Shown in pieces: positions 9,378 through 16,477 of a DNA stretch of 64,000 nucleotides (positions are counted from its first letter, which is position 1; every line of letters starts with the position of its first letter). The notes beneath the pieces are model-generated. The model saw nothing but the letters and a program-made list of their open reading frames with translations, had not been told where the DNA came from and searched no databases. The stretch covers positions 744,001 to 808,000 of the forward strand of contig CALSLP010000001.1 of NCBI GenBank assembly GCA_943787225.1, written 5' to 3'. A program made the translations under genes and the position numbers. Source of the DNA: an uncultured Alphaproteobacteria bacterium. Lineage in GTDB: Bacteria > Pseudomonadota > Alphaproteobacteria > MPNO01 > UBA2964.

Positions 9378-10316
9378 CTATCCTTCCTGAATGGCGGCCG
9401 GCAAAAGTGACGCCCCCATGCCTTCGCCGAGACACCATTCGGCGAAGTTCTCTGGTGTCGACTCCCATTCGCGCGGCTGCCAGTTTTCGTCGACCACATC
9501 AGAGTCAAAATCATATTCCGCCGCGCCGCCACACGGGTTCTTGAAATACCAGAAATAACACGATGAGACCGGATGGCGACCGGGACCGATCATCGTCTCC
9601 CAGCCATTGCGGGTCATGTTATTACCGCCGCCGAACAGCTCGTGGATCGACCCCAGCTCGAACGCCAGGTGGTGAAAGCCACGCTTGCCTTCCCCAGGAT
9701 CGAGCAAGAACACATTGTGATGATTATTGGCATCGGCGCAGCGCACGAAATAGCCGCGACCGGGATAGGAATCGGTGAGCTTAAAGCCCAGCGTATCGAC
9801 ATAGAAATCTTTCTGGGTCTCCAGATCATCCGTCATATAAACGATATGCGACATGATCAGCGGCGAGGCCTGATCGAATTTCTGACCGCGCTGATTGAGA
9901 CGTTTGATATTGCCGGGCACGTTGGTCTCGACAGCGGGCGGCGTAATCGGCTGGCATTGCGCGAGGCGGAAGGCAAAGCCAAAGCCCAGCGGGTCAGCCG
10001 CATGGATCACACCATCGTCGTCTTCCCTAACGTCACCCATCGCAGATAATCGATCTTTCAGGGCAGTGAGATCATCCGAGGAGCGGACACCAAACGTGAC
10101 CTCACGAACGGTAGACTTGGTATTGGTCGCGACCGGTGGCGGCAGCGCCGGGTCATCGGTCGGATAAACCTCAATTGTCGCACCGTTTTGGGCCGCAAAG
10201 ACCGCGTGGGTTTGATCCTCAACAACGCAGGCAAGACCAAAATCCCGCCAGAATTTTTTAGCGACCTTGAGGTCTTCTACGCCATAGATGACTTTCTCAA
10301 TACCGGTATGATGCAT
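9378..10316 (-). CDS. Two-domain VOC (extradiol dioxygenase / glyoxalase-fold) protein
   Basis: The protein carries two vicinal-oxygen-chelate domains, an arrangement shared by catechol 2,3-dioxygenases. The N-terminal domain (from HHTGIEKVIYGVEDLKVAKKF) appears structural. The C-terminal domain keeps a plausible metal triad: H in MSHIVYMTDDLETQKDFY, H in GFHHLAFELG, and E in CGGAAEYDFDSD. I use the ATG at 10316 (312 residues); the frame extends to 10364 without resemblance. With ligAB and a gentisate dioxygenase nearby, ring cleavage of an aromatic is a reasonable inference, but the substrate cannot be read from sequence. Confidence 0.8.
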   Translation of the reverse strand: MHHTGIEKVIYGVEDLKVAKKFWRDFGLACVVEDQTHAVFAAQNGATIEVYPTDDPALPPPVATNTKSTVREVTFGVRSSDDLTALKDRLSAMGDVREDDDGVIHAADPLGFGFAFRLAQCQPITPPAVETNVPGNIKRLNQRGQKFDQASPLIMSHIVYMTDDLETQKDFYVDTLGFKLTDSYPGRGYFVRCADANNHHNVFLLDPGEGKRGFHHLAFELGSIHELFGGGNNMTRNGWETMIGPGRHPVSSCYFWYFKNPCGGAAEYDFDSDVVDENWQPREWESTPENFAEWCLGEGMGASLLPAAIQEG

Positions 10317-10380
10317 GATCTTGAGTCCATTTACTTTAGGGGCAGATCTGCAATCTAACAGCATTCACGGCCCGGCAAAA

Positions 10381-10408
10381 GAAAAGGCGCCCCCTTGCGG
10401 GGACGCCT
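10381..10408 (-). terminator. Rho-independent terminator of the TRAP binding-protein gene
   Basis: Read on the minus strand, a GC-rich stem GGCGTCCCC pairs with GGGGGCGCC around a GCAA loop, followed by a T-rich run (TTTTCTTTT). It lies about 27 bases after the stop of the gene ending at 10435 and before the minus-strand VOC gene, so the VOC gene probably has its own promoter. Confidence 0.8.
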
Positions 10409-10434
10409 GATCCGTTGAGCCATGTAAGCTGCTA

Positions 10435-11415
10435 TTATTTGAGCATCAGCTTCCGAAGCTTCGCGTATAGCTCGGGTGACATTTTCGATTTAGCCGCATC
10501 CCATGTCGCACCATAGGTGGTTGCGAGATACGCCTTGCCATATTTGCCCTTGAGATCGATATGCGTCACACCCGCCGCCATAACCTTGGCGTTATCTTTC
10601 TCAACCAGCGCCCGGTGATGCGGAATGCTGTCTTTCTCATACTGAATTGCCGCCGCTTCCAGAGCATCGCGTTGTGCCTTGGGCAGCTTTTTAAAAGTAT
10701 CGAGATTAACAACGATGGTTGATGACGTGCGCCACCAGCCGGGACCAACCCGATATTTAATGAACTTGGCCCAGCCATAACGCGCGACACCGCCTTCGGG
10801 CCATGCCAGCCCCTGTACAACACCACGCTCTAGAGAGGTATAGACATCGCCGGGTGAAATGTTGACCGGCCGGGCGCCCATCGCCTTCATCAAAGGATGA
10901 TAGCCAGCGGTCGAGCGCATGGTCATGCCCTTGAGGTCGAGGCCGGTCTTTTCGCTCTTTTTGATGTCGCCAGCGATATAATGATGGAACTCCGTCGCCC
11001 CTTCCATGCCATGGGCCAGCAGATGACCATTCAGACCTTTGGCCCAGCAATCCTGCAAGACTTTCCAACCCCCATTCTTACGCAGATTGGCCTGTCCGAT
11101 GTTAGAGAGCGGAATGACCCGCGCGCACGGCACCAAACCGGCATAATAGACGCTCGGGCCAAACATGATGTCGATCACGCCGCGCTTGAGGGCAGCACCC
11201 TGTTTGCGGTTTGGAATAACTTCCGGGCCACCTTTATAGGTAATGGTGATACCATTATTGGCCTTGGTGACCGGATTCATGAATGTATCAAAATACGTGA
11301 CCGACTGATCATGCGTCTTGATCAGACTGGTTGTAGAGGTCAGCTCTGCTGCCTGGAGCGGTGCTGCGGCGAGAAATACCGCTGCAGCAACGCCCGAAAT
11401 CATCATCGTCTTCAT
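10435..11415 (-). CDS. TRAP transporter substrate-binding protein, DctP family (orphan)
   Basis: This is a periplasmic solute receptor of the TRAP type, usually for carboxylates. The 326-residue product has a clear signal peptide (MKTMMISGVAAAVFLAAAP...AA), then a DctP-type body with GAALKRGVIDIMFGPSVYYAG, GMTMRSTAGYHP and VQGLAWPEGG. The membrane partners DctQ and DctM are not adjacent, so it must work with transporter genes elsewhere, or the operon has been broken up. It is divergent from the TPR gene at 11614 across a 198-base gap and ends in its own terminator. Confidence 0.88.
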   Translation of the reverse strand: MKTMMISGVAAAVFLAAAPLQAAELTSTTSLIKTHDQSVTYFDTFMNPVTKANNGITITYKGGPEVIPNRKQGAALKRGVIDIMFGPSVYYAGLVPCARVIPLSNIGQANLRKNGGWKVLQDCWAKGLNGHLLAHGMEGATEFHHYIAGDIKKSEKTGLDLKGMTMRSTAGYHPLMKAMGARPVNISPGDVYTSLERGVVQGLAWPEGGVARYGWAKFIKYRVGPGWWRTSSTIVVNLDTFKKLPKAQRDALEAAAIQYEKDSIPHHRALVEKDNAKVMAAGVTHIDLKGKYGKAYLATTYGATWDAAKSKMSPELYAKLRKLMLK

Positions 11416-11613
11416 ATAAAATCTCCCTGGTTAACTGGATAGTCTTTGTATTTATGGCCGCTCTCAAGGCGGCGTTTCGAATAACCACATTCACGGTAAG
11501 TTTTTAGAGGTCAGGGAGTCAAGACAGGTCTGAGCATCGTGACCGGAGGGTGAAGCGGTGGTAGGATGTCGTTCTTCTTCTTCGGAAACACAAACTGACA
11601 CAGCCTATTTGCC

Positions 11614-13710
11614 ATGGCCGTTGACCTATCCAAGCCGATGAGCCTGCATCAACAGGGCCGCTTTGCTGAAGCGATCCCCCTATATGACGCCGCGCTTAAG
11701 CAAGACCCCAAAAACCCGGATGCATTATATTTGACCGGGCTGTGCCGTCTGCAGATGGGCGATATGGAGCGCGGTGCCCGGCATATGCGGCACCTCGTTA
11801 AGCTGCAACCGCGCCATGCCGCCGCCCAGCATGCGCTCGGCAAGGCTCTGCTGGAAATGGGCAAAGCCACGATAGGCCAGCGACACCTGGAACAGGCCCT
11901 GGCGATCAACCCGGCCTCACAGGACAGCCGGATTGAGCTGGCGGAACTGGCGCTCGCCGATGGCGATGCACAACAGGCGAAGAAATTGTACCGCGACGGC
12001 CTCACTCTGGACCCCTCGCAAGCGCCGCTTTGGAACAATCTCGGCACGGTTTGCAGGATGTTGGGACAGCTGGAAGAAGCCGAACACGCCTGGGTAAAAA
12101 CCATATCGCTCGCCCCCGACATCGTAGAGGCCTATTGCAATATCGCCACGCTGAAAGTTCGGATTGGCCTTTTTGTGGAGGGAATCACCTTTTTACAAAC
12201 CGGCCTCGATAGAATGCCGGATAACCCTGATTTAAACTTCTATCTCGGTGAGCTTCTGTTCTTTGCCGGGAAATTTGAGGCGTCTGCCGCGGCCCTGAAA
12301 AAGGCGTCCGCACACCGCAAAGACTTCCGCAACGCCGAAATAAGGCTGGCTCAGGCATCTCAATACCTCTGTGACTGGGACAGCCTTGAGGCCTTAATGC
12401 CGACCATCCGAGGTGAAATCGATAATGCGGTCGCGGGTAGACCTTCTCTGGTATCGCCCTTTTTTGCGCTGACCCTAAGCACCACAGAATCCGAACGGAC
12501 GGCGGTCGCGGCGGCGGAAGCCGGCAAACGGGAAACCCAACTGGCGGCGGCCCTCGCCACAACCCGGTTCACCTTTGCGAAGCCCCGGAAAGACCGAATA
12601 CATATAGGGTACCTGTCTGGAGACTGGCGTGACCATGCTGCCTCTCACCTGGCTTGCGGCCTTTTTAAACATCACGACCGCGAAAAATTTGAAATTACCG
12701 TTTTCTCCTATGGACCGGATGATGGCAGCGAATACCGTCGTCGCATAAAGGAAGGCGTGGAACGGTTCGTGGACCTTCAGGCACTGAACGACCCGGACGC
12801 CGCCCGCACCGTTCACAAGCTGGGTGTCGACATATTGATTGATGTCCAGGGCTTTATGGGAAATGCCCGGCCGGAAATCTGGATGTTGAATCCGGCACCC
12901 ATCCAGGTCTCCTACCTGACCTATCTTGGGTCGATGGGGACGACAAAACTCGATTATATCATCGCCGACACGACGATGATCTCAAATGACAACCGTCAGG
13001 CCTTTACCGAAGCCGTTGTGACGCTGCCCAAATGCTATCAGGTCAATGATGACGAGGCCCGTATCGGTACCCGGCCAGCCCGCGCTGACGAAGGGCTGCC
13101 CGAGGCGGCGACAATATTTTGCGCGATGCATGGTGGGCACAAAATTACCCGCGATATTTTTGAACTGTGGATGCGGATTCTCAAAGCGGTGCCTGACAGT
13201 GTGCTCTGGCTTGCTGGATCGGGGCCGCTTCGGGAAAACCTTTGCAACGCGGCGAAGGCAGCAGGAATCGATCCGGAGGACCGGTTTGTTTTCGCCCGGC
13301 GGCTTGAAGACAAGGCCGATCACATGGCGCGACTGGCCCTTGCTGATTTATTTCTCGATACACCTATTTATGGTGCCCATTCGTCAGCCGTCGACAGCCT
13401 ATGGGCAGGAACGCCCGTCCTGACATCACCTGGCCCGGTGTTTTCCTCGCGCGGGGCGGAGACACTCTTGAAAACGATGGGCATTCCAGAACTGATCGCC
13501 GATGATTTTAGCGACTATGAAAAGATCGCAATCACCCTGGGGCAAGACCCGACGTCTCGCGCGACATTACGCGACAGGGTCGAAGAAGGGCGCGGCTCAC
13601 TGTTTGATACAGCAGGCTGGGTGCATGAAATGGAACGGGCCTTCACAGAAATCTGGACAGGTTACTGCGAGGAAAAATCACCCGAGGATATCTGGCTCGA
13701 GCGGCTTTAG
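11614..13710 (+). CDS. TPR protein with SPINDLY/OGT-type glycosyltransferase domain (GT41)
   Basis: The 698-residue protein has TPR repeats over roughly residues 1-230 (for example PLYDAALKQDPKNPDALYLTG) and a glycosyltransferase family 41 domain from about residue 325. Family motifs are present: HIGYLSGDWRDHAASHL, VDILIDVQGFMGNARPEIW, PAPIQVSYLTYLGSMGT, DYIIADTTM and SLWAGTPVLTSPGPVFS. Bacterial members transfer GlcNAc-like sugars to proteins or act in envelope glycan synthesis; the acceptor is unknown. The gene stands alone, transcribed toward the split response regulator. No signal peptide is seen, so it should be cytoplasmic. Confidence 0.87.
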   Translation: MAVDLSKPMSLHQQGRFAEAIPLYDAALKQDPKNPDALYLTGLCRLQMGDMERGARHMRHLVKLQPRHAAAQHALGKALLEMGKATIGQRHLEQALAINPASQDSRIELAELALADGDAQQAKKLYRDGLTLDPSQAPLWNNLGTVCRMLGQLEEAEHAWVKTISLAPDIVEAYCNIATLKVRIGLFVEGITFLQTGLDRMPDNPDLNFYLGELLFFAGKFEASAAALKKASAHRKDFRNAEIRLAQASQYLCDWDSLEALMPTIRGEIDNAVAGRPSLVSPFFALTLSTTESERTAVAAAEAGKRETQLAAALATTRFTFAKPRKDRIHIGYLSGDWRDHAASHLACGLFKHHDREKFEITVFSYGPDDGSEYRRRIKEGVERFVDLQALNDPDAARTVHKLGVDILIDVQGFMGNARPEIWMLNPAPIQVSYLTYLGSMGTTKLDYIIADTTMISNDNRQAFTEAVVTLPKCYQVNDDEARIGTRPARADEGLPEAATIFCAMHGGHKITRDIFELWMRILKAVPDSVLWLAGSGPLRENLCNAAKAAGIDPEDRFVFARRLEDKADHMARLALADLFLDTPIYGAHSSAVDSLWAGTPVLTSPGPVFSSRGAETLLKTMGIPELIADDFSDYEKIAITLGQDPTSRATLRDRVEEGRGSLFDTAGWVHEMERAFTEIWTGYCEEKSPEDIWLERL

Positions 13711-13740
13711 ACCGGATAGAGGTATCCCGCACAGGCGCGA

Positions 13741-14001
13741 TTAGACGCGTACTTCCCTAGTTTCTTTTGCGACATCGGCGACGATGCCATTCTGAACCGC
13801 CCAGATCGCTGCCTGTGTCCGGTTATGCACATGAATCTTTTTGAGGACTCCCTTCAAATGCACCTTCACGGTCCCTTCCGTAATGTCCAGCCGGATGGCA
13901 ATTTCTTTGTTAGACAAGCCATTCACAAGGCAGGACAGAATTTCCGTCTCCCGTGGCGATAGCCCGCCATGACCGTTTGTTGCGCTACCATTGGAAGACA
14001 C
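13741..14001 (-). CDS. LuxR/NarL-type DNA-binding domain (C-terminal part of a frameshift-split response regulator)
   Basis: The product is essentially one LuxR helix-turn-helix: LSPRETEILSCLVNGLSNKEIAIRLDITEGTVKVHLKGVLKKIHVHNRTQA, all matching NarL/FixJ output domains. It begins at a GTG inside the end of the receiver ORF and lies in the +1 frame relative to it, with 17 bases of overlap. One extra or missing base near 14001-14020 would fuse the two into a standard response regulator of about 235 residues. Alternatives are translational coupling of two real proteins, programmed frameshifting, a pseudogene, or a sequencing error. Confidence 0.7.
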   Translation of the reverse strand: MSSNGSATNGHGGLSPRETEILSCLVNGLSNKEIAIRLDITEGTVKVHLKGVLKKIHVHNRTQAAIWAVQNGIVADVAKETREVRV

Positions 14002-14437
14002 TACTAAATCGGTTATTGATCAGAAGATAAGCAAGATCTGTCGGAAATACCGTTTCACCCATCAGAACCAGCTTGAGCGATTGTTTAAGCGCGTCGGTCG
14101 ACATGTCTTTCAGCAGATAGCCGCCGATGCCAGCATGCAACGCATTGGCGAGGCGAGAAATGGCGACTTTATCTGTCAGGACAACGACACGTGATTTCGG
14201 CGATGTTGTTAGAGTACTCACCATCAACTCCGTCAGGGCGTCGTCGCTGTAACCGTCCGGATCGAAAATGACCAAGCCTGGTTTCAGATCTGAAAGCTGA
14301 CCGAGCCCATCTTCGAACGTAGAGGCCTCCGCTTCCACGATGAAACTAGAGTCGCCAAGTATACGGCGTAGACCCTCCCGAAACAACTGATTTGGGTCTA
14401 TGTGTAGTATTGATACTGAATCGATTTTTGTCGCCAT
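13985..14437 (-). CDS. Response-regulator receiver domain (N-terminal part of a frameshift-split NarL-type regulator)
   Basis: The 150-residue ORF is a receiver domain. One acidic N-terminal residue is kept (ILHIDPNQLFREGLRRIL), with a phosphoacceptor D in GLVIFDPDGYSDD, the conserved T in VVVLTDK, and the conserved K in GGYLLKDMS. The first acidic pair is reduced to one D, so metal binding may be weakened. After PTDLAYLL the frame runs into FSSVFQW and stops, while the +1 frame continues into the DNA-binding domain. It faces the AT-rich spacer and may regulate the secreted-protein cluster, which is inference from position only. Confidence 0.72.
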   Translation of the reverse strand: MATKIDSVSILHIDPNQLFREGLRRILGDSSFIVEAEASTFEDGLGQLSDLKPGLVIFDPDGYSDDALTELMVSTLTTSPKSRVVVLTDKVAISRLANALHAGIGGYLLKDMSTDALKQSLKLVLMGETVFPTDLAYLLINNRFSSVFQW

Positions 14438-14505
14438 TCCCTTTGCCCTCCAAAGCGTTAAGAATTTTGTTATTTTGTTATTATGAACAAGCTTCGATTA
14501 CTTAC

Positions 14506-14557
14506 ATTTACTCCTAGACAAACAACATTTAATTTACTCCTAGACAAACAACATTTA
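14506..14557. repeat. Two perfect tandem copies of a 26-bp unit
   Basis: The unit atttactcctagacaaaca (first 20 bases) occurs at 14506 and again at 14532 with identical continuation, giving a direct duplication with a period of exactly 26 bases. It lies about 70 bases upstream of the receiver-domain gene start and may be in its promoter region. Confidence 0.9.
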
Positions 14558-14715
14558 ATTGAAAAAATTCCAGGTAATAAAAAAACACACCAATAGCTAT
14601 CAGGACCTCTAAACGGGCATGACAACTTTTACGGTATACAACTCTCTGTTGAAGTGCCAGCACGCGAACGAGTTAACGCCGTGCGTTTTAGAAATACCCT
14701 TATTTATCTTTGGGG

Positions 14716-14739
14716 ATAAAGAGAGGTACCTCTCTTTAT
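14716..14739. repeat. 24-bp perfect palindrome in AT-rich spacer
   Basis: The half-site ATAAAGAGAGGT is followed immediately by its exact reverse complement ACCTCTCTTTAT with no loop. It lies 600 bases before the secreted-protein gene and 280 bases before the receiver gene. It could be a dimeric-regulator operator. The lack of a loop makes a simple intrinsic terminator less likely, although transcripts could still form a long hairpin. Confidence 0.85.
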
Positions 14740-14979
14740 AACAAGTTAAATAACATTAAATAAAATATTGTCAAATAAAAGATTTTTTTTACATATTCAT
14801 ATTACATTAAAAAAAACAAGAATTTATAAGGGTTGCAATTTGAGATATTCACACCGGTTTAAAATATCAAATACTCTTCACCGGGTAATTTGCATCATTA
14901 TCCTTATTTAATTTATGTCTTATAAAGTAATCGCAATAGTTGTTACCTAAATTCACGCGCTGTTTCTATCTTTTGTATT

Positions 14980-15047
14980 ACATGTAGTAAAAAATGCCGT
15001 AAATTAATAATAAATCAAGTAAAATACATGTAATTAACATGTAATTA
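14980..15047. promoter_or_regulatory. Cluster of three ACATGTA motifs, possible operator
   Basis: ACATGTA occurs at 14980-14986 and then twice as the exact 11-base tandem ACATGTAATTA at 15026-15036 and 15037-15047. The spacing of 11 bases puts the last two on the same helix face. The cluster is 300 bases upstream of the secreted-protein gene at 15350. Role as a binding site is inference from repetition alone. Confidence 0.4.
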
Positions 15048-15349
15048 TATCTGTTTATTATAATTGTGATAAACTTGTGTCATTTTTAAAACCTATTCAG
15101 GGATATTTTATAAATGGATATTATTTTCGACACACCACAGAAAATTGCTGCGCTCTGAATCGAGAAACCCCTCATCGCACAAATGTTTCGCAACCTGAGT
15201 TAGCAATGCTCTTCCCAGAATATGAGGTAGGTAAAACGCATAATAGGTGGGGAGAGCGCATAAGAGGGAGAGCCTGACTTTCCCTTCGCGGATACACATA
15301 TTCAATTTAGAATACTCCTTGTAAAGACCTCATTCGACAGGAGACGCAC

Positions 15350-15895
15350 ATGACCACCACCGCCACATCAGGCCACAAATTCGGGATCACACTGGGACTT
15401 ACATTGGGTGTGGTCGTCATGACGGTCACCCCTGCATTGGCGCAGAGCAACCTGCCCTACCGACCTGGCGGCGGAGTCGGGTTAAGCACCGCCGCCCGTC
15501 AAGCAATCACCAACAACCAGGTTTTCGGAACCACCCCGCGCGCGCTCATTCGCAGCAGCCCCGACGGGTTGCTGTTCGGTATCCAAAGAGAGGGCCGTAC
15601 GGCCTTACTCCAATCCCCAGAGGGCGGCGCCTTCCTGCCCGGGGCACGGCCTAACCGATCATATCCGACAGGTCTCGGCACCGGGCTCGGCTGGAGCGGC
15701 GTGTCCTTCGGTGGCGTCGGCTTGTCCTCCGGGTTTTCAGGATCCGCTGGTATAGGCACCTCCAGCATCAGCCTCGCAAGCTGGATCAACCAATTGCCTT
15801 CGGGAAGTACCGGCGCACGGGATGGAAGCACTGTCTTCCTCAGTAGCTCAACAACACCTATCGACGCCTGGATCCAGCAACTCAATCTCATCTAA
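15350..15895 (+). CDS. Secreted glycine/serine-rich protein of unknown function
   Basis: I do not recognise this 181-residue protein. It has a signal peptide (about residues 1-32, ending VTPALAQ), a segment LSTAARQAITNNQVFGTTPRALIRS, then a region rich in glycine and serine (about residues 100-150, with GLGTGLGWSGVSFGGVGLSSG). The end TPIDAWIQQLNLI echoes an earlier ISLASWINQLPSG, suggesting a short repeated W-I-x-Q-L motif. An AGGAG Shine-Dalgarno precedes the ATG. It is convergent with the lipoprotein gene that ends the hfaB operon, so it may belong to the same surface system. Composition fits an extracellular structural or matrix protein. Confidence 0.75.
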   Translation: MTTTATSGHKFGITLGLTLGVVVMTVTPALAQSNLPYRPGGGVGLSTAARQAITNNQVFGTTPRALIRSSPDGLLFGIQREGRTALLQSPEGGAFLPGARPNRSYPTGLGTGLGWSGVSFGGVGLSSGFSGSAGIGTSSISLASWINQLPSGSTGARDGSTVFLSSSTTPIDAWIQQLNLI

Positions 15896-15943
15896 TGGGG
15901 AAATTGTTCGGCGCTCTGAATTGCCCAGGCCAACAATAAGATC

Positions 15944-16477
15944 TCACCGATAAGAACTCTGGGACGGGTAGTGGCGAGACGACCTGCTTTCGGCGGGTGA
16001 TATAGGCGTCACGCCAGTTGCTTTCGACATACCCCAGGCCCAGCCTGGTCCGCGCGATGGCGCGGCGGGGACGACGGCCGGTGTTGCACCGGCATTCCGA
16101 TAACATACCCGCAATCGCAGCGGAACGGTACTTCCCGGCAGGCATACCGACCGGACTGTACAACCAACATTCGGTGCTGGCTTGATCTGCTGCGGTGGTA
16201 ACTTGGCCTTACACACTTCCAGAACCTGCCGCTGGTCCGCCTGGGCCAAAGCTTCGCTAATGGCAGGGTTTTCGGGGCGCCGGTTTTGGGTCGTCGAAGC
16301 ATTGCGCGCAAGAGGGGCAACTACCGACCCACCACCCTCATTTAAAACATCCAATGCGGCACCGGCCAACGACGCCATCGGCACACACCCAGGAAGCAAG
16401 AGGATACAGATTACGATGACAGGGGGACTACAGCCCGCGCGCGCAAACCATTGACAGGAAGAGTCCAGACAAGCCAT
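15944..16477 (-). CDS. Predicted lipoprotein with conserved-looking cysteines, unknown function
   Basis: Unrecognised family. The ATG at 16477 shares its A with the stop of the Sel1 gene (TGATG), so the two are translationally coupled; a TTG one codon upstream is in frame but unnecessary. The N-terminus has a hydrophobic stretch ending in the lipobox LLPGC, predicting an outer-membrane-targeted lipoprotein of 177 residues. Further cysteines occur in VCKAKL, VGCTVRSVCLPG and RVCYRN, suggesting two disulfides. The C-terminus is proline/serine-rich. It is the last gene of the hfaB-like operon and may be an accessory factor of the secretion channel. Confidence 0.72.
   Translation of the reverse strand: MACLDSSCQWFARAGCSPPVIVICILLLPGCVPMASLAGAALDVLNEGGGSVVAPLARNASTTQNRRPENPAISEALAQADQRQVLEVCKAKLPPQQIKPAPNVGCTVRSVCLPGSTVPLRLRVCYRNAGATPAVVPAAPSRGPGWAWGMSKATGVTPISPAESRSSRHYPSQSSYR

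Larger units (their letters stand above)
14438..15349. other. AT-rich intergenic spacer of 0.9 kb
   Basis: This stretch is much richer in A and T than the rest of the window and has no convincing gene. An open frame at 15077-15277 (66 codons) has no recognisable features, and I do not call it. The spacer holds a 26-bp tandem repeat, a 24-bp perfect palindrome and three ACATGTA motifs, listed separately. It separates the split response regulator from the secreted-protein gene at 15350 and could hold promoters for both. The base composition also fits horizontally acquired or H-NS-like-silenced DNA, which is inference. Confidence 0.7.

Noticed and set aside
9573-10049. Long plus-strand ORF (158 codons) opposite the VOC gene
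   Set aside because: The minus-strand VOC frame is clearly real with metal-binding residues; the plus-strand frame is its antisense shadow.
15077-15277. 66-codon open frame in the AT-rich spacer
   Set aside because: No ribosome site, no hydrophobic or family features, and stop codons are frequent in the surrounding AT-rich sequence; chance is a sufficient explanation.
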